Shown here piece after piece: positions 17,301-24,689 of a stretch of 64,000 nucleotides of DNA. The notes under the pieces were generated by a model, which ran no database searches, was not told the DNA's origin, and saw nothing but the letters and a program-made list of their open reading frames with translations. Location: the NCBI GenBank assembly GCA_035604135.1, contig DATNJB010000085.1:21372-85371 (forward strand), read 5' to 3'. The position numbers and the translations under genes were made by a program. Position 1 is the stretch's first letter. Every line of letters starts with the position of its first letter. The stretch comes from Poindextera sp035604135 (lineage in GTDB: Bacteria; Pseudomonadota; Alphaproteobacteria; Caulobacterales; Caulobacteraceae).

Positions 17301-17854
17301 GCGAGATCGGCGTTGAACTCTACCAGCAGATGCTGGAGGACGCGGTCGCCGAGCTGCGCGCCAAGGCCGGCGCTGGCGAGATCGTGCTCGACCGCGGCTG
17401 GTCGCCGCAGATCAACGCCGGTGCGGCCGTCCTCATCCCCGACCACTATGTGCCTGACCTGAACGTCAGGCTGGCGCTCTACCGTCGTCTCTCCGACGCC
17501 GAGAGGCCCGAGGACCGAGAGGCGCTGGCGGCCGAAATGATCGACCGCTTCGGTCCGCTGCCGCCCGAGACCGGCCAGCTCCTCAAGGTCGTCGCCATCA
17601 AGGGCCTCTGCCGGCAGGCGAACGTTGCGAAGATCGACGTGGGTCCAAAGGGCGCCGCCATCAGTTTCCGCGACAACCACTTCGCCCACCCGACCGCGCT
17701 CGTCGCCTACATTCAGAAGAACGCCAGCACCTGGCGCATCCGCCCCGACCAGACGGTGCTCGTCCGCGGGGAATGGGAGACCTCCGACCAGCGCCTGGGC
17801 GCCGCTGAACGCATCCTGAGCGAGCTCGCCCGGATGGCGGGCGCGGAGGGGTAG
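14363..17854 (+). CDS. mfd: Transcription-repair coupling factor Mfd
   Basis: This 1163-residue translocase removes RNA polymerase stalled at lesions and recruits UvrA. Domains in order: UvrB-like module (about residues 30-340), CarD-like RNA polymerase interaction domain (PGDLVVHIDHGIGRYTGLQ), RecG-type helicase core with GDVGFGKTEVALRAAF (Walker A), VVDEEQHFGVKHKE (motif II), LSATPIPRTLQ and QLRGRVGRAKARAYAYL, then the C-terminal TRCF domain (SPQINAGAAVLIPDHYVPDL). It is full length. Confidence 0.97.
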   Translation: MSLIERERADLSSVAFAPGALELTGAPEGFDALAVADMTRARGGLTVFVARDGARAQAFADAFDFFAPDTELIAFPAWDCLPYDRMSPSSGIAARRVAALARLAKGDGEGPRVLVTPAHALMQRVPPRAILGEAGYAARAGQEVDLAGLERYLAVNGYQRASTVSERGEFAIRGGVIDVFPPGADEPVRLDLFGDVLETIRTFDPVSQRSTGRLNSIELMPVSEVLLDNDSIARFRHAYGSAFGATSEDPLFATVSEGGRRGGMEHFLPLFYPKLETLFDYLPADALIALDHLADAARDERLAMIADAFEARIDADKARGAHHPLPPDALYLTPVEWDARLAVHPSRRFTPFEHEGAADKVDLGAKLGRTFAAERAAETTNLFEATVDHARRLTAAGKRVLFASWSDGSSERLGTMLADHGLKDIALARDWPSVQGRDARQPLRVVLPLDAGFETPDLAVISETDILGDRLARSGRRRRAQNFITEATSLAPGDLVVHIDHGIGRYTGLQTLTVQDAPHDCLAIDYAEESKLYLPVENIDLLSRYGSDAEGVQLDRLGGAAWQARKARAKERLREMAESLIAIAAARQLKAIPEIDPPAGLFDEFCARFPYEETDDQLSTIGDVLTDLASGHPMDRLVCGDVGFGKTEVALRAAFVVAMSGRQVAVVCPTTLLARQHFTTFTERFHGWPVRVSRLSRLVPAAEAAKTREGLKKGEIEIVIGTHAVLSKQVQFHDLGLVVVDEEQHFGVKHKEALKTLRAEVHVLTLSATPIPRTLQMALSGIREMSIIATPPVDRLAVRTHITPLDPIVIREALLREKYRGGQAYVVAPRIRDLPEIQKFLREQVPEVKFVTGHGQMAPTQLEDVMSAFYDGRYDVLLSTSIVESGLDIPTANTLVVYRADMFGLAQLYQLRGRVGRAKARAYAYLTTPEHRALTASAEKRLRVMQSLDSLGAGFQLASHDLDIRGGGNLLGEEQSGHIREIGVELYQQMLEDAVAELRAKAGAGEIVLDRGWSPQINAGAAVLIPDHYVPDLNVRLALYRRLSDAERPEDREALAAEMIDRFGPLPPETGQLLKVVAIKGLCRQANVAKIDVGPKGAAISFRDNHFAHPTALVAYIQKNASTWRIRPDQTVLVRGEWETSDQRLGAAERILSELARMAGAEG

Positions 17855-17934
17855 GCCGCCTCAAGGCCAACTGGCGCGCGGCTGCGACCACGCCCAGCGA
17901 CCTCGCCCGACCTGATCGCGAAGGCCCTGAGCGC

Positions 17935-18492
17935 CTAACTGATGATCGTGGGCATCGGCGGCGGGGCCGGCGGCTGGGCGCCGGCCTTGGCGGCGATCGC
18001 TTCGGCGAGCAGGCGCCGCGCACGCAGCCACATCTCCAGCCCCTGGACCACCATCATCCCAACCGCCAGGAGAACGAACGCGTCGGCGATGGCGATGATC
18101 GACAGATGCGCGACCGAAGCGCTCTCGAGCGCTGCGCCGCGGAGCGCGTAGCGGACAACGAGCAACCCGAAGATGAACACCAGACCGAGTGGTGAAGCGC
18201 GCGCGCTGAGCTCGTGGGTCTCCGGATGGACGTGGATGTGCATGGACTTGCCGCGCAGCCAACCCAGGCCGCCGCCGATGGCGAGCGCGACGACCAGCAG
18301 CGCGATGTTCGGGAAGTCGAGCGGCGGCGCCGAAGCGGTGAGCGCCAGCGCCATCATCGCTATGAAGATCGCCGGCCGGATCCACAGCCGCTCGATCCTG
18401 AGCGGCCGCGGCCGCGAATTTCTGAGGATCAGGATCGGGATGACGATCGCCAACGGCACGAGCAGGCCGATCAGCTGCGGACTCAAGCTCAT
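17935..18492 (-). CDS. CcdC-like/DUF1453 family membrane protein
   Basis: This 185-residue protein has about five membrane segments and the middle loop GKSMHIHVHPETHELSARASPLGL typical of small CcdC/DUF1453-like membrane proteins, whose function is not established. A Pro/Ala-rich tail ends the protein. It lies 8 nt downstream of popA on the same strand, so the two are probably cotranscribed. It converges on mfd. Confidence 0.7.
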   Translation of the reverse strand: MSLSPQLIGLLVPLAIVIPILILRNSRPRPLRIERLWIRPAIFIAMMALALTASAPPLDFPNIALLVVALAIGGGLGWLRGKSMHIHVHPETHELSARASPLGLVFIFGLLVVRYALRGAALESASVAHLSIIAIADAFVLLAVGMMVVQGLEMWLRARRLLAEAIAAKAGAQPPAPPPMPTIIS

Positions 18493-18500
18493 GCGTGCGT

Positions 18501-19826
18501 CTATCCGGCCTTGAGCTGCAGCGCCGTCGCCGCCGCGCGTTCAAGCGCGCGGGCGGCGTTCTCGCCGGCCTCGACCTCGGCGACCCCGATGTCGAACTCG
18601 ACCACGAACGGCGCGCGGTTCTCGCCGGCGTCGAAGGCGGTGCAGGCGATGACGGCGCAGATGCGCTCGCCGGCGGCCTGCGCGGCCGCCTGGCCGGTCG
18701 CCGGCAGCGCCAGGGCGAACACCTCTGGTCCGAGCCTGGCGGCGGTGTCCTCGACGCGGATCAGCCGGCCGATCATCGAGCCGATTTGCGGCGTCGCCCG
18801 GTCCAGCCAGCCGCCCTTGCGGGCCAGCGTCAGCTCCGGCCGGTCGGCGACGCGCAGCACGCAGAGCGACAACGGCCGCCGCCGCTGGCGGCTCGCTTGC
18901 ACGAGCCGCGCGAGGTGGGCGGCGAACAGGTCGCGCGTGAAAAGGCCGGTCGCCGCGTCCATCAGGCCGGAGCTTCGCGCCTTCTCCAAGGCCTGGCGGA
19001 TGGCGATCTGCCGCCGATAGGCGGCGGCGAGCTCGATCACCCGCTTGGCGGTCTCCAGCGCCGGCGTGTCCGGGGTCGCCAGGTCGGAGATGCCTCGGTG
19101 ATAGGCCTCGGCCACGCCGATCTGGGCCGGGCTCTGCAGGTAGAGGAGGGCGGGGATGTGGTAGAGCCGGGTATTGCGCCGCATGCCGGTGGCGATCGAG
19201 AGCGCCTCCGACTGGTTCTCGCCGGCCCAGAGCGCGACCGCATCGAACGTGCGCTCGTGCAGGTAGTCGAAGGCGGTGTAGGCGGTGAACGCGCCCACCA
19301 CCTCAGCGCCGGTGCGGGCGAGGGCGTTCGACAGCGCCAGGAACTCGGGCGCCGGCTCGCCGACCGCCAGGATGCGCAACGGGCTCGCCGCCTCGGTCGG
19401 CACTTCGAGCCGGCGTCCGCGTTCGGCGAAGGTTTCCCGCCGGAGCTCGAACTCCTCTTCGGCGATCGCCATGCGCACGAGAGATTCGAGCCGGAGCGCG
19501 GCTTGCGCCGGATGCAGCGGCGGCGCCAGCGTCAGATCGAGGTTGTCGGTCGGCGCCCCGGGTTCTGGCTCGCCGATGGCGATCACCGGCAGGCGGCGCG
19601 GTGCGTAGGCCGCCTTCAGCCGCCGCGCCAGCGTCGGCGCATCCTGCGGCCCCGTGGTGGCGTCCACGATCGCGGCTTCGATCTCCATGTCGGCCAGGGC
19701 GGCCAGGGCGGCGTAGGGACCTCTCGCCGTGAGCGTGCGCCAGCCCAGCCGGTCGAGCCCTTCGGCCAGCGGCCCCGCAAGGGCGTCATCGCGGGCGACG
19801 ATCAGAACGCGCGCTCGGACCGACAA
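18501..19826 (-). CDS. popA: PopA-like cell-cycle protein: two receiver domains plus degenerate GGDEF domain
   Basis: The 441-residue protein has two receiver-like domains (about residues 1-120 and 150-265) and a GGDEF domain (about 285-435). Receiver 1 begins VLIVARDDA and keeps a VDAT Asp in the phosphoacceptor region; receiver 2 lacks the usual acidic pair. The GGDEF signature is GPEVF (366-370), so diguanylate cyclase activity is unlikely, but the inhibitory-site RxxD is kept as RVED (357-360), exactly five residues upstream. In Caulobacter, PopA has this plan and binds c-di-GMP at the I-site to help deliver CtrA to ClpXP. It is divergent from the racemase gene. Confidence 0.8.
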   Translation of the reverse strand: MSVRARVLIVARDDALAGPLAEGLDRLGWRTLTARGPYAALAALADMEIEAAIVDATTGPQDAPTLARRLKAAYAPRRLPVIAIGEPEPGAPTDNLDLTLAPPLHPAQAALRLESLVRMAIAEEEFELRRETFAERGRRLEVPTEAASPLRILAVGEPAPEFLALSNALARTGAEVVGAFTAYTAFDYLHERTFDAVALWAGENQSEALSIATGMRRNTRLYHIPALLYLQSPAQIGVAEAYHRGISDLATPDTPALETAKRVIELAAAYRRQIAIRQALEKARSSGLMDAATGLFTRDLFAAHLARLVQASRQRRRPLSLCVLRVADRPELTLARKGGWLDRATPQIGSMIGRLIRVEDTAARLGPEVFALALPATGQAAAQAAGERICAVIACTAFDAGENRAPFVVEFDIGVAEVEAGENAARALERAAATALQLKAG

Positions 19827-19972
19827 CAGCTTCCCTTCCGTCTTGACGCCGCGGCGCCGTTTTCGCCGTCGCGCAACTGGACTAGCGTGGACTCAGGGCC
19901 CGCCGCCACCATAGCAGAGGCGCCGCAAGGCGGTAGCGATTCGGCGGCCCTCACCAAGGTGGGAGCGCCAGC

Positions 19973-21100
19973 ATGGGCCAGGGGCCTTTATCGGGATTGA
20001 AGATCGTCGAATTCGCCGGCATCGGGCCGGGTCCGTTCTGCGGCATGCTTTTGTCGGACCTCGGCGCGGACGTGGTTCGCATCGACCGCAAGGGCTCGGG
20101 CCGGGGGTCAAAGTTCGACGTGACCAGCCGCGGACGGCGTTCGGTCGCACTCGACCTGAAGACCCCGCAGGCCGTCGAAGCCTGCCTGACGCTCATGCAG
20201 CGCGCCGACGCGGTGTTCGAGGGCTTCAGGCCCGGCGTGATGGAGCGTCTAGGCCTCGGTCCCGAGATCGCGCTCAAGCGCAACCCGAGGCTCGTCTACG
20301 GCCGCATGACGGGCTGGGGGCAGACCGGCCCGCTCTCGCAAGCCGCCGGGCATGACATCAACTACATCGCGCTCACCGGCGCGCTGGCGGCGATCGGCAC
20401 GGCGGAAAAACCCGTCCCGCCGCTCAACCTGGTCGGCGATTTCGGCGGTGGGGCGCTCTATCTCGCCTTCGGCCTTTTGGCCGGGATCATCCACGCGCGG
20501 GCGACCGGCGTGGGGCAGGTGGTCGACTGCGCCATGACCGACGGGTCGGCCTCGCTGATGGCCATGTTCTACGGGATGACCGCCTCCGGTATGTGGCGCA
20601 CTGGGCGCAGCGCCAACATGCTGGATGGCGGCGCGCAGTTCTACGACGTCTATCAGTGCAAGGACGATAAGTGGATCGCACTCGGATCAATTGAGCCTCA
20701 ATTTTACGCACTACTACTTGAGAAGACGGGGATAAACGATCCACAGTTCAAGGCGCAGATGAACCGCGAAGACTGGCCCGAGCTGAAGCGCAAACTGGCC
20801 ACGGTGATCAGGACCCGCACCCGCGACGAGTGGGAGGAGATCATGGGCGGCTCCGACGTCTGTTTCGCGCCGGTTTTGGGCATCGACGAGGCGCCCAGTC
20901 ACCCGCACAACGCCGCCCGGCAGACTTTCGTGACCGTCGAGGGGGTGGTGCAGCCGGCGCCGGCCCCGCGGTTCTCGGCTTCACCCTCCGGCCCACCGGC
21001 GCCGCCGCCCGCGATCGGGGCGCACAACCGTGAGGCCCTGGCCGACTGGGGCTTCGACGCCGAGACGATAACGGCGTTGGAGTCGGTTGCGGCGCTCTGA
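19973..21100 (+). CDS. Alpha-methylacyl-CoA racemase / CaiB-BaiF family CoA transferase
   Basis: The 375-residue protein opens with LSGLKIVEFAGIGPGPFCGMLLSDLGADVVRID, the family III CoA-transferase entry sequence. GHDINYIALTGAL (catalytic His) and NLVGDFGGGALYLAFG (catalytic Asp) match the alpha-methylacyl-CoA racemase subgroup rather than the transferases. The racemase epimerises the 2-methyl branch so that branched fatty acids or sterol side chains can enter beta-oxidation. ATG at 19973 follows gggag. Confidence 0.88.
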   Translation: MGQGPLSGLKIVEFAGIGPGPFCGMLLSDLGADVVRIDRKGSGRGSKFDVTSRGRRSVALDLKTPQAVEACLTLMQRADAVFEGFRPGVMERLGLGPEIALKRNPRLVYGRMTGWGQTGPLSQAAGHDINYIALTGALAAIGTAEKPVPPLNLVGDFGGGALYLAFGLLAGIIHARATGVGQVVDCAMTDGSASLMAMFYGMTASGMWRTGRSANMLDGGAQFYDVYQCKDDKWIALGSIEPQFYALLLEKTGINDPQFKAQMNREDWPELKRKLATVIRTRTRDEWEEIMGGSDVCFAPVLGIDEAPSHPHNAARQTFVTVEGVVQPAPAPRFSASPSGPPAPPPAIGAHNREALADWGFDAETITALESVAAL

Positions 21101-21237
21101 CGCAGAAAAAAATGCGCCGTCTTCAAGCTCGATTCAGCATGCCCCGCGCATAGTGGCGGCATCGTCGGCCGTGGTTCCTCCCTGTCCCTCCGGCAGCGGC
21201 CGACCTTGAGCGAAGGACGTTCCCCTGCGTCCCGGCG

Positions 21238-21277
21238 GCGGCGCGCTGTCCCTAGTGGCGGTGCGCCGCTTCTTTTT
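21238..21277 (+). terminator. Rho-independent terminator candidate
   Basis: gcggcgc (21238-21244) and gcgccgc (21263-21269) form a 7-bp GC stem, extendable by G-U pairs at each end, followed directly by ttctttttc. It lies 138 nt after the racemase stop and just before the BrkB-type gene. The 215-nt gap around it holds no other recognisable feature. Confidence 0.55.
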
Positions 21278-21315
21278 CGCGTCGACAAAGCGATGCGGGC
21301 GGCTATGTCGGGGGC

Positions 21316-22230
21316 GTGGACCAGCCCGCCGTTCAGGGGGCCGCGCAAGGCGTAGGCCATTGGGGGATCAGGCTTTTGAGCCTGCTCTGGCGGACGCTGG
21401 TCCGGATGTGGGGCCGCGACGTCATGCTTTACGTCGGCGGCGTTTCTTTCTTCGCCATGCTGGCGGTGTTCCCGGCGCTGGCCATCGTGCTCGGCGTCTA
21501 CTCTGTTCTGCTCACGCCAGAGCAGGCTTTGGCGCAGGCCAGTGCGTTTGCGCAGATCCTGCCGCCCGCCGCGCTGACCCTCTTCCAGTCCGAGCTCCTG
21601 CGCCTCTCGCAGGCTCCAATCCGCGCCATCTCGCTGCAAAGCCTGCTGGCGCTCGTGATTGGCGTCTACGCAGCCCATCGCAGCTTCAAGGCGCTCTTCG
21701 CCGGGCTCTCCTTCATCCACGACGAGGAGACGCCGCGGGGCTTCTTGAGCTTCAACCTCCTGGCCCTGTTCGCGCTCCTGGCCGCGTTCGTGCTTCTGAC
21801 CCTGGTCTCCGGCCTCTTCCTCGCGCTCCGCTTCGCCCGCACGGAGCTACACCTGCCCTTGCACCTGGGTTTGTTCTTGAACGAGTGGACCTGGGCATCC
21901 GTGGGCATCAGCATCGGGCTCACGCTGATCTATCGCTACGCCATGTCGAGCGAGCCGGTCTCATGGTGCCTGGCGGCGGTGGGCGGCGTCGCGGCGGCCG
22001 GCCTCTCCCTCGCGGCGTCGTGGGCCAGCGCCGTCTACGTCACGCAGATCGCCAACTTCGGCGCAACCTACGGCTCGATCGCCGCGGTCATCGTGCTGCT
22101 GATCTGGCTCTCCTGGAACGTGAACGCGATCTTCTTCGGCGCCTCGCTTACAACAGAGATCGAGCTCCTGACCCATCCGGCGGGACGAAAGCGGCTCAAC
22201 CACCTGGTCCGCCCGCGGCGGCCTTCCTGA
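21316..22230 (+). CDS. YihY/BrkB family inner-membrane protein (UPF0761)
   Basis: The 304-residue protein has six hydrophobic segments and family blocks YVGGVSFFAMLAVFPALAI near the N terminus and FGATYGSIAAVIVLLIWLSWNVNAIFFGASLTTEIE near the C terminus. YihY/BrkB proteins are widespread and of unproven function; the old ribonuclease BN label is wrong for them. GTG at 21316 is the start. The 3' end overlaps the convergent TusA-like gene by 35 nt. Confidence 0.88.
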   Translation: MDQPAVQGAAQGVGHWGIRLLSLLWRTLVRMWGRDVMLYVGGVSFFAMLAVFPALAIVLGVYSVLLTPEQALAQASAFAQILPPAALTLFQSELLRLSQAPIRAISLQSLLALVIGVYAAHRSFKALFAGLSFIHDEETPRGFLSFNLLALFALLAAFVLLTLVSGLFLALRFARTELHLPLHLGLFLNEWTWASVGISIGLTLIYRYAMSSEPVSWCLAAVGGVAAAGLSLAASWASAVYVTQIANFGATYGSIAAVIVLLIWLSWNVNAIFFGASLTTEIELLTHPAGRKRLNHLVRPRRPS

Positions 22231-22453
22231 CCACGAAAATCAGCGTGCCGGCGTCCTCGGTCGCTTCGATAAGCTCATGACCCGCTTCGCGCACGAAGTG
22301 GGGAGCATCGATCCGGGCGATCGGATCGTCGGCGATGAGCCGCACCACGTCGCCGGCGCGCATGGCTTCGAGCGCTCGACGCAGACGCAGTGTCGGAACG
22401 GGACAGCGATGGCCGCGCGCATCGACGGTGAGGGTGGCGGACGAAGCGGCCAT
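22196..22453 (-). CDS. TusA-like sulfurtransferase (SirA/YeeD family)
   Basis: The 85-residue protein has DARGHRCPVPTLRLRRALEAM, with the conserved CPxP Cys that carries persulfide sulfur in TusA-fold proteins, then the beta-alpha-beta-beta pattern ending in LIFVVRK. TusA proteins relay sulfur for tRNA thiolation or molybdenum cofactor; the acceptor here is unknown. ATG at 22453 is used. It shares 35 nt with the end of the BrkB-type gene on the other strand and has a 61-nt divergent gap to the MFS gene. Confidence 0.88.
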   Translation of the reverse strand: MAASSATLTVDARGHRCPVPTLRLRRALEAMRAGDVVRLIADDPIARIDAPHFVREAGHELIEATEDAGTLIFVVRKAAAGGPGG

Positions 22454-22514
22454 TGGGCGCCTTCCTTTGGCGTGGGCGTTATTGCCCTCAAGCTCGGCTG
22501 GGTCACTCGCAGGC

Positions 22515-23951
22515 ATGGTCAACGAAGACATCATAGAGACGAACGCGCCGGCCAGGCTCGATCGCTTGCCTTGGAGTCGTTTCCATTGGCTGGTGATCAC
22601 CGCGCTGGGCGTGGCTTGGATCCTCGACGGGCTCGAGGTGACGCTCGTCGGGGCGCTCTCGGCCGTGCTGGGCGACCATCGCGCGCTGGGCTTGAGCGAG
22701 AGCCAGGTCGGCCTGACCGCGAGCGCCTACCTGATGGGCGCCATTCTGGGCGCGGTGGTGTTCGGACGGCTGTCCGACGCGTTCGGGCGACGGCGACTCT
22801 TCTTCGTCACGGTCGGCCTCTATCTCGCCGCGACGGTCGCCAGCGGACTCTCCTGGAACTTCGCCACTTTCGCAGCCTGCCGCTTCCTCACCGGCGCTGG
22901 CATCGGGGGCGAGTACGCGGCGATCAATTCGGCGGTACAGGAGTTGATCCCGGCCCGGCGGCGGGGCGTGACCGACCTTACGATCAACGGTAGCTATTGG
23001 ATCGGGGCGGCGCTGGGCGCGCTGGGCTCTCTTGTCGTGCTGAACCCGCGCCTCTTCCCCGTCGCCATTGGCTGGCGCGTGGCTTTTCTGATCGGCGCCG
23101 CGCTCGGCGTCGTCATCGTCGCCATCCGCCGCCTCATCCCCGAGAGCCCCCGCTGGTTGATGACGCACGGCCGGTCGGCCGAGGCGCGGGCCGTGGTCGA
23201 CGGGATCGAAGCGCAACTCACCGCCGCCGGCCATCGGCTCGAGCCGCCGGACAGCGCGCCGACGCTCCGCCTGACCGCGGCCGTTCGAGGCGGCTGGCTC
23301 GACATCGCCCGCACGTTGGTCGTGACCTATCCGCGCCGCACGTTCGTCGGCTTGAGCCTGATGGCGAGCCAAGCCTTCTGCTACAACGCCGTCTTCTTCA
23401 CCTACGCGTTGATCCTGACCAAGTTCTACGGCGTGCCGGCAGCCGGCGTCGGTTGGTACCTCTTGCCCTTCGCGGTCGGCAATTTCTTCGGCCCGCTGTT
23501 GCTCGGTCACTTCTTCGACAGCCTCGGCCGGCGGCTGATGATCGCAGGGACCTACGCGCTTTCCGGCGTCTTGCTTGCGGTCACCGGCTGGCTCTTTGCG
23601 CACGGCCTGCTCAGCGCCGTCGAGCAGACGGCGGCATGGACGGTGATCTTCTTCTTCGCCTCGGCGGCGGCGAGCGCCGGCTACCTGACCGTGGGCGAGT
23701 CCTTCCCGATCGAGATCCGGGCCGTCGCCATCGCTTTGTTCTACGCGGTCGGCACCGGCATCGGCGGCGTGGCCGCCCCGGCGGTGTTCGGGCGGCTGAT
23801 CGAGAACGGCTCGAGGCCTCAGCTCTTCGTGGGTTACCTGGTCGGGGCGGGCGCCATGCTGGCGGCCGCGGCGATCGAGGGCGCGCTCGGCCTCGATGCC
23901 GAGCGCAAGCCGCTTGAAGAGGTCGCCAGGCCGCTTTCGTTGGCGGACTAA
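22515..23951 (+). CDS. MFS metabolite:H+ symporter (sugar/aromatic acid porter type)
   Basis: This 478-residue 12-TM carrier has DGLEVTLVGAL in TM1, the loop 2-3 motif GRLSDAFGRRRLF, a TM4 GAGIGGEYAAINS block and IPESPRWLMTHGRSAEA after TM6, all typical of the SV2/aromatic acid:H+ symporter and sugar-porter branches. GGEY suggests the metabolite:H+ symporter group. The substrate is not shown by its neighbours. ATG at 22515 is chosen because it places TM1 after a 30-residue cytoplasmic tail. It overlaps the convergent gene by 4 nt. Confidence 0.88.
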   Translation: MVNEDIIETNAPARLDRLPWSRFHWLVITALGVAWILDGLEVTLVGALSAVLGDHRALGLSESQVGLTASAYLMGAILGAVVFGRLSDAFGRRRLFFVTVGLYLAATVASGLSWNFATFAACRFLTGAGIGGEYAAINSAVQELIPARRRGVTDLTINGSYWIGAALGALGSLVVLNPRLFPVAIGWRVAFLIGAALGVVIVAIRRLIPESPRWLMTHGRSAEARAVVDGIEAQLTAAGHRLEPPDSAPTLRLTAAVRGGWLDIARTLVVTYPRRTFVGLSLMASQAFCYNAVFFTYALILTKFYGVPAAGVGWYLLPFAVGNFFGPLLLGHFFDSLGRRLMIAGTYALSGVLLAVTGWLFAHGLLSAVEQTAAWTVIFFFASAAASAGYLTVGESFPIEIRAVAIALFYAVGTGIGGVAAPAVFGRLIENGSRPQLFVGYLVGAGAMLAAAAIEGALGLDAERKPLEEVARPLSLAD

Positions 23952-24673
23952 GCGAAGACGCTGGCCACCTCGGAGGCGATCCCGTCCTTCGCGCGCCGAA
24001 GGGTCACGTAGACCACCGCCGAACCGACCGCGCCAATTCCGTAGACGATGCTGGAAATGAAGACGCCGACCAGGGTCGACGCGACGAGCTGCAGGCCAGC
24101 GGCTCCCTGCGTCAGGCCGACCACGAGCGCCAGGAGGCTGAAGAGCAGGACCGCTCCGGCCACGTATAGGGCTAGCAGACCACCGAGCAGCCAGCGGTGT
24201 CCTTGTGTCAGCCGCCACGCACGGCCCAGCGACGCGGTGACGCCGAATTGTTCGGCGACCACGACCGCGGTCAACGGCATCCAGGCGGTCATCAGGAAGA
24301 GACCAGGCAGGATAAGGGCGATCAATCCGCCCAGCACCGCCAGCCCGCTCAGGATGTTCGCGCCAAACAGGACGCCGAAACGGCCCGCGGCCGCCGAAAA
24401 CGCCGCCTGGGCTCCGATCGGTGCTTCGCCGGCCAGCTCGTAGTAGACGATCAGAGCGACGCTGCCGAAGTAGAAGGCGCTCAGCACGCTCGACGCGATG
24501 TTCAATCCCGAATTCAGCGACGCGGGCAGTAAGGCGATAACAAGATCTGGCGCGCAGACCAGGAGCAGCGTCAGGACGCCGATGCCGGCAAAGCGCCGGC
24601 CGATGATCGCGAACGTCCGCGAGACGATCCAGCCAAGGTTCGGCGTCGCTGCGACGCCGCCTGCAATGCTCAT
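23948..24673 (-). CDS. Polytopic membrane protein, glycerophosphodiesterase membrane-domain-like
   Basis: This 241-residue protein has about six membrane helices and resembles the GPDPase membrane-domain/YciC group: PNLGWIVSRTFAIIGRRF at the start, and WMPLTAVVVAEQFGVTASLGRAWRLTQGHRW in the middle, which is the family's most conserved block. Function unknown. It starts 16 nt after the ABC ATPase stop and is the last gene of that operon, so it may help the transporter; this is inference. Confidence 0.72.
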   Translation of the reverse strand: MSIAGGVAATPNLGWIVSRTFAIIGRRFAGIGVLTLLLVCAPDLVIALLPASLNSGLNIASSVLSAFYFGSVALIVYYELAGEAPIGAQAAFSAAAGRFGVLFGANILSGLAVLGGLIALILPGLFLMTAWMPLTAVVVAEQFGVTASLGRAWRLTQGHRWLLGGLLALYVAGAVLLFSLLALVVGLTQGAAGLQLVASTLVGVFISSIVYGIGAVGSAVVYVTLRRAKDGIASEVASVFA

Positions 24674-24689
24674 GTCTTGGTCCAAACCA

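Noticed and set aside
15053..17689. Long minus-strand open frame of about 880 codons
   Set aside because: It lies fully inside mfd on the other strand. Its Arg/Gly/Asp/His-rich sequence has no domain and is a product of high GC.
19827..19972. TTGACG at 19842 as a promoter for the racemase gene
   Set aside because: No acceptable -10 stands 16-18 bases downstream, so the match may be chance.
18495..20000. Plus-strand frame of about 500 codons opposite popA
   Set aside because: Shadow of popA; low-complexity residues and no domain, while the minus frame has receivers and GGDEF.
22503..24218. Minus-strand open frame of about 570 codons
   Set aside because: It is the mirror of the MFS carrier and of the next membrane gene; composition is typical of a GC shadow and has no motif.
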